Assembly (NCBI RefSeq): GCF_011745145.1
Contig: NZ_CP050191.1
Location: 3,328,084-3,392,083 of the forward strand
Source of the DNA: Mycobacterium sp. DL440
GTDB taxonomy: Bacteria > Actinomycetota > Actinomycetes > Mycobacteriales > Mycobacteriaceae
Reading direction: 5' to 3'
Length of the DNA: 64,000 nucleotides
Part shown: one piece after another, positions 51,598 through 60,073 of the stretch
Numbering within the stretch: position 1 is the first letter of the stretch
How the letters are laid out: each line of letters begins with the position of its first letter
Program-made: the position numbers and the translations under genes
The notes under the pieces: model-generated
What the model was told of the DNA's origin: nothing
What the model saw: the letters and a program-made list of their open reading frames with translations, nothing else
Databases searched by the model: none

Positions 51598-52945
51598 GCC
51601 GCTCCTTCAGCACTCGTCGCAATACCTTTCCGGAAGGTAACCGCGGTATGTCGGTTACGAACTCCACGCGGCTGGGCCGCTTGTACGAGGCCAGCCGCTC
51701 ACCGACGAGATCGATGAGTTCCTCGGCCGACACCGCAGAACTTGTCGCCACGGCGGCCACCACGGCCTCACCGTCGGCCGCATCGGCCACACCGAACACG
51801 GCGCAGTCGGTGACCGCCGGATGTCCGTGCAGCACCGCTTCGATCTCGGCCGGCGCCACTTGGAAGCCGCGGACCTTGACCATCTCCTTGGAGCGGTCGG
51901 TGATGCGCAGGTATCCGTCGTCGTCGAGGTAGCCGATGTCGCCGGTGCGGTACCAGCCGTCGCAAAATGCGCCCGCGGTAGCGTCCTTGGGTAGATACCC
52001 GGCCATCGCCGAATCCGACCGCACCTGGATTTCGCCGTCCTCGCCGATGCGTACGTCCACCCCGCGCACCGGCGTACCCACGGTGTCGATGTGGGTGGCG
52101 TCCAGCGGATTGCACGCGATCACCGGAAGCTCGGTGGTGCCATAGGCGGTCAGCCACCGGATCCCGGACCGTTCGGTTACGGCGTCGGCGACGCTGCGGG
52201 TCACCGGGGTGGCACACCACATCACGTAGCGCAGTGACGACAGATCGTAACGGCCCAGATCGGGATGCGCGGCCAGCGCCAAAGCGATTGGTGCCACCGC
52301 CATTTCGATCGTGATCCGGTCGGATTCGATGTGGCGCAGCATGGCATCGATGTCGAATCGGCGGTGCAGACGCATCCAGGCCCCGGTGTCCAGCGCCATG
52401 GCGATGTTGAGCAGGCCCAGGATGTGCGACGGCGGCGTCATGATCTGCATGCGATCGGCACAGGTGAAACCCAGTGCGTCGCGCCAATGCTCGATGGCCG
52501 CGGCAAACCCGCGATGGGTGTGCCGCACCGCCTTGGGCAGGCCGGTGGTTCCCGAGCTGAAGACGAACAGCGCGTCGGCATCCAGATCGGGCGAGTCGAA
52601 CTGCCGCAGTCCCGGGGTGATCGGCTCGTCCAGGTGCAGCATCGGCATCTGCGAGGCCAGCACCTCGTGATCTCCCACCGCATGGCTGGGCATGGTCAGA
52701 GCCAGGGCGTGCGCGGCCTCGGTTGCTTTCCATGCCGGGCTGATCAGTACGGCCGCCGCACCCAGGCCCCAGATAGCCCGCAGTGCCACGACGAACTCGG
52801 GGCGGTTGGACGACATCATGGCGACGCGATCACCCGGACGTACGCCGCGGTGCTCCAGCGCGGTGGCCATCCCACTGGTCAGCGCGTCGAGTTCGGCCAG
52901 GGTGTACTCACGGTCGTCGAACGCGAGCACGGCGGGGTCAGTCAA
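51575..52945 (-). CDS. Acyl-CoA synthetase (AMP-binding, FadD-like)
   Basis: AMP-forming acyl-CoA ligase of 456 residues. The adenylation motifs are FSSGTTGLPKAVRHTHRG (ATP loop), AYGTTELP, WYRTGDIGYLDDDGYL with the ribose-binding aspartate, and the C-terminal lysine in LPSGKVLRRVL. It activates a carboxylic acid to its CoA thioester. It is on the short side for the family, and the start is a TTG without a well-spaced site, so the N-terminus is uncertain. It is the first gene of the four-gene operon and is divergent from a [2Fe-2S] ferredoxin, with the palindrome GAGAATGGTATTCTC in between. Confidence 0.9.
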   Translation of the reverse strand: MTDPAVLAFDDREYTLAELDALTSGMATALEHRGVRPGDRVAMMSSNRPEFVVALRAIWGLGAAAVLISPAWKATEAAHALALTMPSHAVGDHEVLASQMPMLHLDEPITPGLRQFDSPDLDADALFVFSSGTTGLPKAVRHTHRGFAAAIEHWRDALGFTCADRMQIMTPPSHILGLLNIAMALDTGAWMRLHRRFDIDAMLRHIESDRITIEMAVAPIALALAAHPDLGRYDLSSLRYVMWCATPVTRSVADAVTERSGIRWLTAYGTTELPVIACNPLDATHIDTVGTPVRGVDVRIGEDGEIQVRSDSAMAGYLPKDATAGAFCDGWYRTGDIGYLDDDGYLRITDRSKEMVKVRGFQVAPAEIEAVLHGHPAVTDCAVFGVADAADGEAVVAAVATSSAVSAEELIDLVGERLASYKRPSRVEFVTDIPRLPSGKVLRRVLKERHGRSSDV

Positions 52946-53012
52946 GATCTACAACCCCTCTCCCGAGACTCTGCTGTGCGTCGAGCACGCCGAGAAGATA
53001 CTATCATTTAGC

Positions 53013-53027
53013 GAGAATGGTATTCTC
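53013..53027. promoter_or_regulatory. GAGAA-N5-TTCTC operator-like palindrome
   Basis: GAGAATGGTATTCTC sits in the divergent gap between the acyl-CoA synthetase (52945) and ferredoxin (53062), and is a full match to the arms of the copies at 19631, 42644 and 47246. Confidence 0.7.
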
Positions 53028-53061
53028 TTCATATCAGAACGTACGTGCACAGGGGAGTCAC

Positions 53062-53373
53062 ATGACCGCAGAACCGATGGCCGGCAGCGAAGCGGACGGC
53101 AAGGTCACGATCGTGTTCGATCGCGAGCAGTTGTCCGTGCCGCGCCGGCAGGGCGAAACGCTGCTGGAGAGCGCGCGCCGGGCCGGCATGACACCGCCAT
53201 TCTCGTGCGAAGCCGGCAACTGCGGCACGTGCATGGCCAAGCTCCTCGAGGGCACCGCAACCATGCGGGTCAACGACGCACTCGACGACGACGAGGTGGC
53301 CGATGGCTACGTTCTGACCTGCCAGGCGGTGCCTGACTGCGACTCGGTGACGGTCTCCTACGACGAGGATTGA
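53062..53373 (+). CDS. Plant-type [2Fe-2S] ferredoxin
   Basis: Ferredoxin of 103 residues with cluster cysteines Cys49, Cys54, Cys57 (SCEAGNCGTC) and Cys87 (LTCQAV). This is the plant-type [2Fe-2S] arrangement used as electron carrier by Rieske oxygenases and some P450s. AGGGGAG lies upstream of the ATG. It is a single-gene unit under the GAGAA-N5-TTCTC palindrome. Neither the Rieske oxygenase at 11816 nor the P450s at 1593 and 62321 has its own ferredoxin, so this protein may serve one of them; no reductase gene is seen. The assignment of partner is inference. Confidence 0.92.
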   Translation: MTAEPMAGSEADGKVTIVFDREQLSVPRRQGETLLESARRAGMTPPFSCEAGNCGTCMAKLLEGTATMRVNDALDDDEVADGYVLTCQAVPDCDSVTVSYDED

Positions 53374-53400
53374 GCCCGTTCCGACGGACAAGAGTGCCAC

Positions 53401-53457
53401 CGGTTTCTACCGCAGGGCTGCCAATTTCGAGCGGTCACGACCCTGGTGCAGAAACCG
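53401..53457. terminator. Imperfect stem-loop between convergent genes
   Basis: Positions 53401-53417 and 53441-53457 are reverse complements apart from three mismatches (outer CGGTTTCT and AGAAACCG). It lies between the ferredoxin stop and the converging CoA transferase stop, overlapping the latter. It is a modest terminator candidate and not part of the GAGCAGACGC family. Confidence 0.4.
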
Positions 53458-54496
53458 ACGAAGGTTGGCCGTACTCATCGAACACCGGCGCGGGCCGGTA
53501 GTCCGGTGTGTACCCGGCGACGTGCACCGGGCTTCCTACCAACCGGAAATCCCCAGCCGTCACCAGCATCTCGGGCGTCGCGTCCAGCGCCTGCGGCAGC
53601 GTGCGCACCGCCGCCGCCGGAATCCCCAGCGGCTTGAGGCGTGACTCCCAGCCCGCAGCGGTATCGGTGGCCAGCGCCGCCGTCACCACGTCGAGCACCT
53701 CATGTCGCCGCGCCGCCCGTTCGGCCATGGTCTCGAAACCCTCGACCCCGGCTTCACCGGCGAACGACTTCCAGAACCCGTCGTGGGTGATGAACAATGC
53801 CAGATAGCCGTCGGCGGTCGGGAACAGCTGCGCGGGTACGTAATAGGAATGTGCGCCAAACGGATGGCGGCGCGGCTCGGCGCCATCGTTGAGGTATGCC
53901 GAAGCGCGGTAGTTCAGCTGCGAGAGCATGACATCACGCAGCGAGACATCCACCTGCCCGCCCTTGCCCGAGACGATCATCGCCAACAGGCCCAGCGCAG
54001 CGGTCAGTCCTGTCGAGTTGTCCGCCGACGAGTAGCCCGGCAGCGTGGGCGGGCCGTCGGGATCGCCGGTCATCGCGGCCACCCCGGTGGCGGCCTGGAT
54101 GACGTAATCGAACGCCGGGTCGTCTCCCCCGTTTAGTCCGAATCCCGTCATCGCGACACAGACAATCTCAGGGTTGAAGCACGAAAGCGCCGCATAGGTC
54201 AGGCCCAGCCTGCGGATCACCGACGGCTTCATGTTCACCAGCAGCGCATGCGAATCAGCCACCAGCTCACCGAGTTTCGCCTGACCGGCCTCCGAGGCGA
54301 GATCGAGGCAGATGCTGCGCTTACCCCGATTGAGGCTGGCGAAATAGCTGTCACTGACCTGGCGTGAGATCTCCCCGCCCGGCGGTTCGACCTTGATCAC
54401 CTCGGCGCCCAGGTCAGCCAGCATCATGGTGGCGTACGGACCGGCAAGCATCACGCCGACCTCGATGACGCGGATACCGGAAAGAGGCCCGCTCAC
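53435..54496 (-). CDS. CaiB/BaiF family III CoA transferase
   Basis: Class III CoA transferase of 353 residues, somewhat short of the usual 400. The N-terminal MLADLGAEVIKVEPPGG and the catalytic aspartate in SSADNSTGLTAALGLLA are present. It would transfer CoA to or from a pathway acid, or epimerise an alpha-methylacyl-CoA. It is the last gene of the operon 57470-53435 after an LLM oxidoreductase and a B12-dependent mutase. A carboxyl-bearing mutase product could be re-esterified here, but that is inference. Confidence 0.88.
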   Translation of the reverse strand: MSGPLSGIRVIEVGVMLAGPYATMMLADLGAEVIKVEPPGGEISRQVSDSYFASLNRGKRSICLDLASEAGQAKLGELVADSHALLVNMKPSVIRRLGLTYAALSCFNPEIVCVAMTGFGLNGGDDPAFDYVIQAATGVAAMTGDPDGPPTLPGYSSADNSTGLTAALGLLAMIVSGKGGQVDVSLRDVMLSQLNYRASAYLNDGAEPRRHPFGAHSYYVPAQLFPTADGYLALFITHDGFWKSFAGEAGVEGFETMAERAARRHEVLDVVTAALATDTAAGWESRLKPLGIPAAAVRTLPQALDATPEMLVTAGDFRLVGSPVHVAGYTPDYRPAPVFDEYGQPSSVSAPGS

Positions 54497-54524
54497 TCAA
54501 GCACCCTTCTCTTCGCGCAAGCGC

Positions 54525-55481
54525 TCATCGGACAGCCTTGGCGAGCTCGGCGATCACCTCACGCGTCCGGTACTTCGACGCGATCAGCTCGTCGCGGTTC
54601 TCCCCGATCGGCAGCAACCGCACCGACAGGTCCGTCACTCCGGCATCGGCGAACTGCTTGAATCGCTTCAGGATTGATTCCTCGTCGCCCGCAGCGAGCA
54701 GATCGCCGACGTTGCGGGCCTCGCCGCGGTCCAGCAGCCGCTGGTAGTTGGGCGAGGTCTCGGCTTCGGCGAGGACACGGTTGGCCCGGTCCTTGGCTTC
54801 CTCGATCTCGGAGTTGGCGCACAGCGTGACCGGGATGCCTGCGACGATGCGTGGCGCGGGCTTACCGGCTTCGGCGGCGGCCTTGTTGATCTTCGGGGCG
54901 ATGTGCTCGCCGATCGCCTTCTCGTCGGCCATCCACAACGAGGTCCCGTCGGCGTGCTCGCCGGCGATCTGCAGCATCACCGGGCCCAGTGCCGACACCA
55001 GCACCGGCATCGGGGTGTCGGCGGCAAGCACCGTCGGGTTGTGCACGGTGAAGGAATCGTTCTCCACGTCAACGTCTCCGGGTCCGGAGATGGCTGCGTT
55101 CAGCACCTGCAGGTAGTCCCGGGTGTAGGCGGCCGGCTTGTCATAGGGCAGGCCCAGCATGTCGCGGACGATCCAGTGATGCGAGGGCCCGACGCCCAGG
55201 GCCAGCCGGCCACCAGAGATGGCGTGCACCGACAGCGCCTGCCGAGCCAGCGCGATCGGATGCTGCGCTTGCAGCGGCACCACCGCGGTGCCGAGTTCGA
55301 TGCGCGACGTGTTCGACGCCATCAGCGCCACCATGCTGAGCAGGTCGAAGTCGTTGGGCACCTGCGGCATCCACGCACTATCCAGCCCGGCCGATTCGGC
55401 CCACTGGATGTCGGAGATCAGCTTGGAGACCTTGCGGGCCATATCGCCGCGCTCGGCCCCGATCATCACACCAAGGCGCAT
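54525..55481 (-). CDS. LLM-class F420-dependent oxidoreductase
   Basis: Luciferase-like TIM-barrel protein of 318 residues of the F420-dependent type common in mycobacteria. N-terminal LGVMIGAERGDMARKVSKL and the central ALGVGPSHHWIVRDMLGLPYD match the family associated with coenzyme F420. It would oxidise or reduce a carbonyl or double bond using F420. It starts one base after the B12-subunit stop, and the CoA transferase follows after 28 bases, so it is part of the mutase operon. It is different in length and type from the LLM protein at 36040-37347. Confidence 0.86.
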   Translation of the reverse strand: MRLGVMIGAERGDMARKVSKLISDIQWAESAGLDSAWMPQVPNDFDLLSMVALMASNTSRIELGTAVVPLQAQHPIALARQALSVHAISGGRLALGVGPSHHWIVRDMLGLPYDKPAAYTRDYLQVLNAAISGPGDVDVENDSFTVHNPTVLAADTPMPVLVSALGPVMLQIAGEHADGTSLWMADEKAIGEHIAPKINKAAAEAGKPAPRIVAGIPVTLCANSEIEEAKDRANRVLAEAETSPNYQRLLDRGEARNVGDLLAAGDEESILKRFKQFADAGVTDLSVRLLPIGENRDELIASKYRTREVIAELAKAVR

Positions 55482-55482
55482 G

Positions 55483-55878
55483 TCAGCTCGCTTTCTCTGT
55501 CAGCGCACGAACATCGGTCACGAGGGTTTCGAGCGACGTTCCGGTTGGGAACACCGCTGCCGCACCGGCATCGAGGAGTTTCTGCACATCGGACTGCGGG
55601 ATGGTGCCTCCGACAACGACGGCGATGTCACCGGCGTCGGCTGCCCGCAGTGCCTCGACAGTCCGGGTGGTCAGCGCGACGTGCGCGCCGGACAGGATCG
55701 AAAGGCCGACCAGCGCAACGTCTTCCTGCAGCGCGATGGAGACGATGTCCTCGATGCGCTGCCGGATGCCGGTGTAGATGACCTCGAATCCAGCATCACG
55801 CAGGGTGCGCGCGACGATCTTGGCGCCGCGGTCGTGACCGTCGAGACCGGGCTTGGCGACGAGTACGCGAGTAGCCAT
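55483..55878 (-). CDS. Cobalamin-binding subunit of an acyl-CoA mutase
   Basis: 131-residue B12-binding domain protein. The cobalt-ligating motif DxHxxG is Asp13-Gly-His15-Asp-Arg-Gly18 in KPGLDGHDRGAKIVARTL. The SxL segment is GLSILSGAH and the GG segment VVVGGTIP. It binds adenosylcobalamin and pairs with the catalytic subunit encoded just upstream (stop at 55881, gap of two bases). The ATG at 55878 is chosen because extension would overlap the mutase. Separate subunits are typical of isobutyryl- and hydroxyisobutyryl-type mutases. Confidence 0.92.
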   Translation of the reverse strand: MATRVLVAKPGLDGHDRGAKIVARTLRDAGFEVIYTGIRQRIEDIVSIALQEDVALVGLSILSGAHVALTTRTVEALRAADAGDIAVVVGGTIPQSDVQKLLDAGAAAVFPTGTSLETLVTDVRALTEKAS

Positions 55879-55880
55879 AA

Positions 55881-57470
55881 CTAGAACACCACCGGCTGCT
55901 GAAACTCGCCCCACACCGACTTCAAGGTCGACACCATCTCCCCCACTGTGCAATACGCATTCGCGCAGTCGATCAACCGGTGCATCAGGTTGTCATCACC
56001 CTCGGCACCCCTGGCCAACGCGGCCAAAGTCTCTTTGACTGCGACGTCGTCGCGCTCGGCCTTGACCTTCGCCAGTCGCTTGAGTTGTAGATCGCGGCCC
56101 TCGGCGTCGAGCTCGTAGGTGTCGATGTCCGGCGCCGGCTCGTCGGTGACGAATCGATTGACCCCGACCACCGGCCGCTCGCCCGATTCGGTCTCCTGGT
56201 GAATCTTGTAGGCCTCGTCAGCGATCAGGCCCTGCAGGTAGCCGTCCTCGATGCACCTCACCATGCCGCCGTGCTTCTCCAGGTCGTCCATGATCTCGAT
56301 GATCTTGGCTTCCGTGGCGTCGGTGAGCGCCTCGACGAAGTAGGACCCGCCGAGCGGATCGGCGACCTTGGTGACACCGGTTTCGTAGGCCAGGATCTGC
56401 TGGGTGCGCAGGGCCAGCGTCGCCGATTCCTCACTCGGCAAGGCAAACGGTTCATCCCACGCCGCAGTGAACATCGACTGCACGCCGCCGAGCACCGCCG
56501 CCAACGACTCATAGGCGACCCGGACCAGGTTGTTCTGTGCCTGCGGCGCATACAGAGACGCTCCACCCGCCACACATCCGAACCGGAACATCGAGGCCTT
56601 GTCGGTGGTCGCGCCGTAGCGCTCCCGCACGATCGTGGCCCAACGTCGCCGGCCGGCACGGTATTTGGCGATCTCCTCGAAGAAGTCACCGTGGGTGTAG
56701 AAGAAGAAGGAGATCTGCGGGGCGAACTTGTCGATCGTCATCCGGCCGCGTTCGACGACGGTGTCGCAGTAGGTGACGCCATCGGCCAGTGTGAACGACA
56801 TCTCCTGCACGGCATTGGCGCCCGCGTCGCGGAAGTGCGCGCCGGCCACCGAGATCGCGTTGAACCGGGGCACCTCGGCCGCACAGAACTCGATCGTGTC
56901 GGCGATCAGCCGCAGTGACGGCTCGGGCGGCCAGATCCAGGTGCCGCGCGACGCGTATTCCTTGAGGATGTCGTTCTGGATGGTGCCGGTGAGCTTCTCG
57001 CGGGGCACGCCCTTCTTCTCGGCCGCAGCGACGTAGAAGGCCAGCAGGATGGCCGCAGTGCCGTTGATGGTGAAGCTGGTGCTGATCTTGTCCAGCGGAA
57101 TGCTGTCGAACAGGATCTCGGCGTCGGCCAGGGTGTCGACCGCAACACCGACGCGGCCGACTTCCTCACCGTATTCTTCGTCATCGGAGTCATAGCCGCA
57201 CTGGGTGGGCAGGTCCAGCGCCACCGACAGGCCCGTCCCACCCTGATCGAGCAGGTAGCGGTACCGGCGGTTGGATTCCTCAGCGGTGCCGAAGCCCGAA
57301 TACTGCCGGAAGGTCCAGGTCTTCCCGCGGTAGCCGGAGGCGAAGTTGCCGCGGGTGAAGGGATAGGTCCCGGGGGCAGGCGGCTCGACCGCGCGGTCGC
57401 TCGGCCCATAAACGGGCGCCAGCGGGATGCCGGACGGAGTCTCCACCGGAGGGACGTCTTGCTCGCTCAT
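55881..57470 (-). CDS. Large subunit of a B12-dependent acyl-CoA mutase
   Basis: Acyl-CoA mutase catalytic subunit of 529 residues without a fused B12 domain. Family signatures are YPFTRGNFASGYRG, WTFRQYSGFGTAEESNRRY and LDLPTQCGYDSD. In methylmalonyl-CoA mutase a tyrosine in RQYAGF and an arginine before the YPPxPS segment hold the substrate carboxylate. Both seem retained here (Tyr57 in RQYSGF, Arg175 in ASRGTWIWPP), unlike the isobutyryl type. A carboxyl-bearing acyl-CoA is therefore plausible, with the residue mapping done by eye. It heads an operon with the B12 subunit, an LLM enzyme and a CoA transferase. MeaB is encoded at 45168-46046. Confidence 0.9.
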   Translation of the reverse strand: MSEQDVPPVETPSGIPLAPVYGPSDRAVEPPAPGTYPFTRGNFASGYRGKTWTFRQYSGFGTAEESNRRYRYLLDQGGTGLSVALDLPTQCGYDSDDEEYGEEVGRVGVAVDTLADAEILFDSIPLDKISTSFTINGTAAILLAFYVAAAEKKGVPREKLTGTIQNDILKEYASRGTWIWPPEPSLRLIADTIEFCAAEVPRFNAISVAGAHFRDAGANAVQEMSFTLADGVTYCDTVVERGRMTIDKFAPQISFFFYTHGDFFEEIAKYRAGRRRWATIVRERYGATTDKASMFRFGCVAGGASLYAPQAQNNLVRVAYESLAAVLGGVQSMFTAAWDEPFALPSEESATLALRTQQILAYETGVTKVADPLGGSYFVEALTDATEAKIIEIMDDLEKHGGMVRCIEDGYLQGLIADEAYKIHQETESGERPVVGVNRFVTDEPAPDIDTYELDAEGRDLQLKRLAKVKAERDDVAVKETLAALARGAEGDDNLMHRLIDCANAYCTVGEMVSTLKSVWGEFQQPVVF

Positions 57471-57483
57471 CAGTGGATAACGT

Positions 57484-57511
57484 ACTTGCTAAAAATGAGA
57501 ATGCCAATACC
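57484..57511 (+). repeat. 28-bp direct repeat, copy 1
   Basis: A 28-base sequence beginning ACTTGCTAAAAATGAGAATG and ending CCAATACC is identical to 57641-57668. It lies just upstream of the mutase start and contains a GAGAA half site (57497-57501) without its TTCTC partner. Confidence 0.9.
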
Positions 57512-57640
57512 GCGTGGTGGAAATGTGGTGCCTGTACTGGGCAGGGGTGCTCCGACCTGCGCACTGAGGACTGCCGGCGACACCAACGAACAGGTCAGGT
57601 GGACGCCGATTCTTCAACCGCCGCACCGTATGATTACGAC

Positions 57641-57668
57641 ACTTGCTAAAAATGAGAATGCCAATACC
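57641..57668 (+). repeat. 28-bp direct repeat, copy 2
   Basis: Exact second copy of 57484-57511, 157 bases downstream in the same orientation. It lies about 60 bases before the SDR start at 57726. The GAGAA half site is at 57654-57658, so each divergent gene has one copy near its start. Confidence 0.9.
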
Positions 57669-57725
57669 ATTTGGGTAGGGTTGACACACGGCGCATAGCG
57701 GACGCTGCGCTCGACGAGGAGGACC

Positions 57726-58574
57726 ATGTCCAGCCAGCAGGAGTCATTCACCGATCGCACGCTGGTCGTATCCGGCGGCAGTCGCGGGATCGGGCTGGCG
57801 ATCGCGCTCGGCGCAGCCCGCCGCGGAGCGAACGTGGTGCTCTTGGCCAAGACCGCAGAACCTCATCCCAAGCTTCCCGGCACCGTGCACACCGCCGTCG
57901 CCGAGGTGGAAGCCGCCGGAGGCAAGGGAGTCGCGGTCGTGGGCGATGTGCGCAAGGAAGAGGACGTGGCCCGCGCGGTCGAGGCCGCGGTCGAGCACTT
58001 CGGTGGCGTCGACATCGTGATCAACAACGCGAGCGCCATCTCCACCGACCCCACCGAGGCGCTGTCGGCCAAGAAGTTCGACCTGATGATGGACATCAAC
58101 ATCCGCGGCACCTTCCTGCTCACCAAGGCAGCGCTGCCGCACCTACGCAAGTCCACCAACGGCCAGGTGTTGACGCTGGCCCCGCCGATGAACATGAACC
58201 CCTACTGGCTGGGCGCACACCCCTCCTACACCCTGTCCAAGTACGGCATGACGCTGCTGTCTCTGGGCTGGGCGGCCGAATACGCGGACGCCGGCATCGG
58301 ATTCAGCTGCCTGTGGCCCGAGACCTACATCGCCACCGCCGCGGTGACCAATCTCGCGGATGGCGACACGATGGCCTCGCAGTCCCGCAAGCCCGAGATC
58401 ATGGCGGATGCGGCCGTGGAGATCCTGTCCCGCCCGGCTGCCGAGGTCAACGGTCAGACCTTCATCGACTCTGAGGTACTCACCTCTTCCGGTGTCACCG
58501 ACCTCTCCCCCTACGGCGGCGGGGATAATCCGATCATCGACATCTTCATCGACGCACCGGGACAGGGCCTATGA
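57726..58574 (+). CDS. SDR of the HSDL2/citronellol dehydrogenase-like group
   Basis: SDR of 282 residues. The cofactor motif VSGGSRGIGLAIALGAARRG is followed by LLAKTAEPHPKLPGTVHTA, the hallmark of the HSDL2-like group that also includes citronellol/citronellal dehydrogenase-type proteins. The NNAS segment and SYTLSKYGMTLL (Tyr/Lys) are present, and the serine position reads LAPPMNMNP, which lacks the serine seen in classical SDRs. The tail SGVTDLSPYGGGDNPII is typical. It starts the three-gene plus-strand operon 57726-60372 and overlaps the ligase by four bases. An alcohol or 3-hydroxyacyl oxidation is inferred. Confidence 0.88.
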   Translation: MSSQQESFTDRTLVVSGGSRGIGLAIALGAARRGANVVLLAKTAEPHPKLPGTVHTAVAEVEAAGGKGVAVVGDVRKEEDVARAVEAAVEHFGGVDIVINNASAISTDPTEALSAKKFDLMMDINIRGTFLLTKAALPHLRKSTNGQVLTLAPPMNMNPYWLGAHPSYTLSKYGMTLLSLGWAAEYADAGIGFSCLWPETYIATAAVTNLADGDTMASQSRKPEIMADAAVEILSRPAAEVNGQTFIDSEVLTSSGVTDLSPYGGGDNPIIDIFIDAPGQGL

Positions 58575-60073
58575 GCATCTCGCTACTGCTCGAGATGGCG
58601 GTCTCGGGTGGACCCGACCGCACCGCAATAGTTTCCGATGATCTCCGCCTGACCACCGAGGAACTCAGCGGCCTGGCCGACGGCGGCGCCGGCGTCATCG
58701 CAGCCGCCGGAGCCGCCCATGTGGCCTATGTCGGCACCGGCGGAGCGCTCCTGCCGCTGCTGCTGTTCGCTTCGGCCCGCGCCGCTGTACCGTTCACCCC
58801 GCTGAACTACCGCCTGAGCCGCGACGGTCTGCACGAGTTGATCGCGCGCCTGCCCGAGCCGCTGGTGGTCGCCGACGCCGAGTACGCCGACGTGGTCGTC
58901 GGAGCCGGCAAGCGGGTGATCACCTCCGAAGAGTTCCTGGGCGCGGCGCGCACCGCCCAGCCCGCTGCCGAATTCGCCGATCCCGACGCGGTCGCGGTCG
59001 TCCTGTTCACCTCGGGCACCACCTCGCGGCCAAAAGCCGTCGAGCTCACTCACAACAACCTCACCAGCTACATCACCGGAACCGTCGAATTCGCCTCGGC
59101 TGCAGAAGAAGACGCCGCCCTGATCTGCGTACCGCCCTATCACATCGCCGGCGTCAGTGCGGCCATGTCAAACCTGTACGCCGGCCGGAAGATGGTGTAC
59201 CTGCGGCACTTCGACGCCGACAAATGGGTCGAGCTGGTCCGCACCGAAGGCGTCACCTCCGCAACCGTGGTGCCCACCATGCTGGACCGCATCGTCACCG
59301 CACTGGAAGCGGCCGGGCTCGAGCTACCGACCCTGCGCAACCTCGCCTACGGCGGCTCGAAGGTCGCACTGCCGCTGGTCCGCAAGGCACTGCAGCTACT
59401 GCCGAACGTCGGTTTCGTCAACGCCTACGGATTGACCGAAACCAGCTCCACCATCGCGGTTCTGGGCCCCGACGATCACCGCGAAGCACTGGCTGCCGAG
59501 GATGCGGCCGGTGCTCGGCGCCTCGGCTCGGTCGGCCAGGTGGTCCCGGGTATCGAGGTGCAGATCCGCGCCGACGACGGCACTGTGCTGGGTGCGGGTG
59601 AGACCGGTGAACTGTTCGTGCGGGGTGAGCAGGTGTCGGGCCGCTACACCGACATCGGATCGGTACTCGACGCCGAGGGCTGGTTCCCGACAAAGGATGT
59701 CGCCACGCTCGACGACGGCGGCTACCTGTTCATCGGCGGACGATCCGACGACACCATCATCCGCGGTGGGGAGAACATTGCCCCGGCCGAGATCGAGGAC
59801 GTGCTCGTCGAGCATCCCGAGGTCCGCGACGTCGCCGTCGTCGGCCCCGAGGATCCCCAGTGGGGCCAGATCATCGTGGCCGTCGTGGTGCCCGTCGAGG
59901 GCGCCTCCCCCGACCCGGATGCGCTGCGCGATCATGTCCGCAAGCAACTGCGCGGATCACGCACCCCCGATCGGGTGGTGTTCCGCGATGAACTGCCCAC
60001 CAACCCGACCGGCAAAGTCCTGCGCCGCCAGCTCATCGACGAACTCGCACCGATCTCCAAGGAGTCAGCATGA
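58571..60073 (+). CDS. Acyl-CoA synthetase (class I adenylate-forming)
   Basis: AMP-forming ligase of 500 residues. The ATP loop is LFTSGTTSRPKAVELTHNN, and other motifs are AYGLTETSS, GWFPTKDVATLDDGGYLFIGG with the conserved aspartates, and the catalytic lysine in NPTGKVLRRQL. It activates a carboxylic acid to its acyl-CoA. It overlaps the SDR by four bases and the small downstream gene by four. It is unlike the ligase at 51575-52945 in length and loop sequence, so the island encodes two acid-activating enzymes. The acid is unknown. Confidence 0.92.
   Translation: MSISLLLEMAVSGGPDRTAIVSDDLRLTTEELSGLADGGAGVIAAAGAAHVAYVGTGGALLPLLLFASARAAVPFTPLNYRLSRDGLHELIARLPEPLVVADAEYADVVVGAGKRVITSEEFLGAARTAQPAAEFADPDAVAVVLFTSGTTSRPKAVELTHNNLTSYITGTVEFASAAEEDAALICVPPYHIAGVSAAMSNLYAGRKMVYLRHFDADKWVELVRTEGVTSATVVPTMLDRIVTALEAAGLELPTLRNLAYGGSKVALPLVRKALQLLPNVGFVNAYGLTETSSTIAVLGPDDHREALAAEDAAGARRLGSVGQVVPGIEVQIRADDGTVLGAGETGELFVRGEQVSGRYTDIGSVLDAEGWFPTKDVATLDDGGYLFIGGRSDDTIIRGGENIAPAEIEDVLVEHPEVRDVAVVGPEDPQWGQIIVAVVVPVEGASPDPDALRDHVRKQLRGSRTPDRVVFRDELPTNPTGKVLRRQLIDELAPISKESA

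Noticed and set aside
57484..57668. CRISPR repeats
   Set aside because: Only two copies with a 129-base interval and no further units; it is a simple direct repeat.
57459..57698. Small open frame across the divergent promoter between mutase and SDR
   Set aside because: It covers both copies of the direct repeat and the probable promoters, has no motif or ribosome site, and the opposite-strand frame at 57489-57689 is equally featureless.
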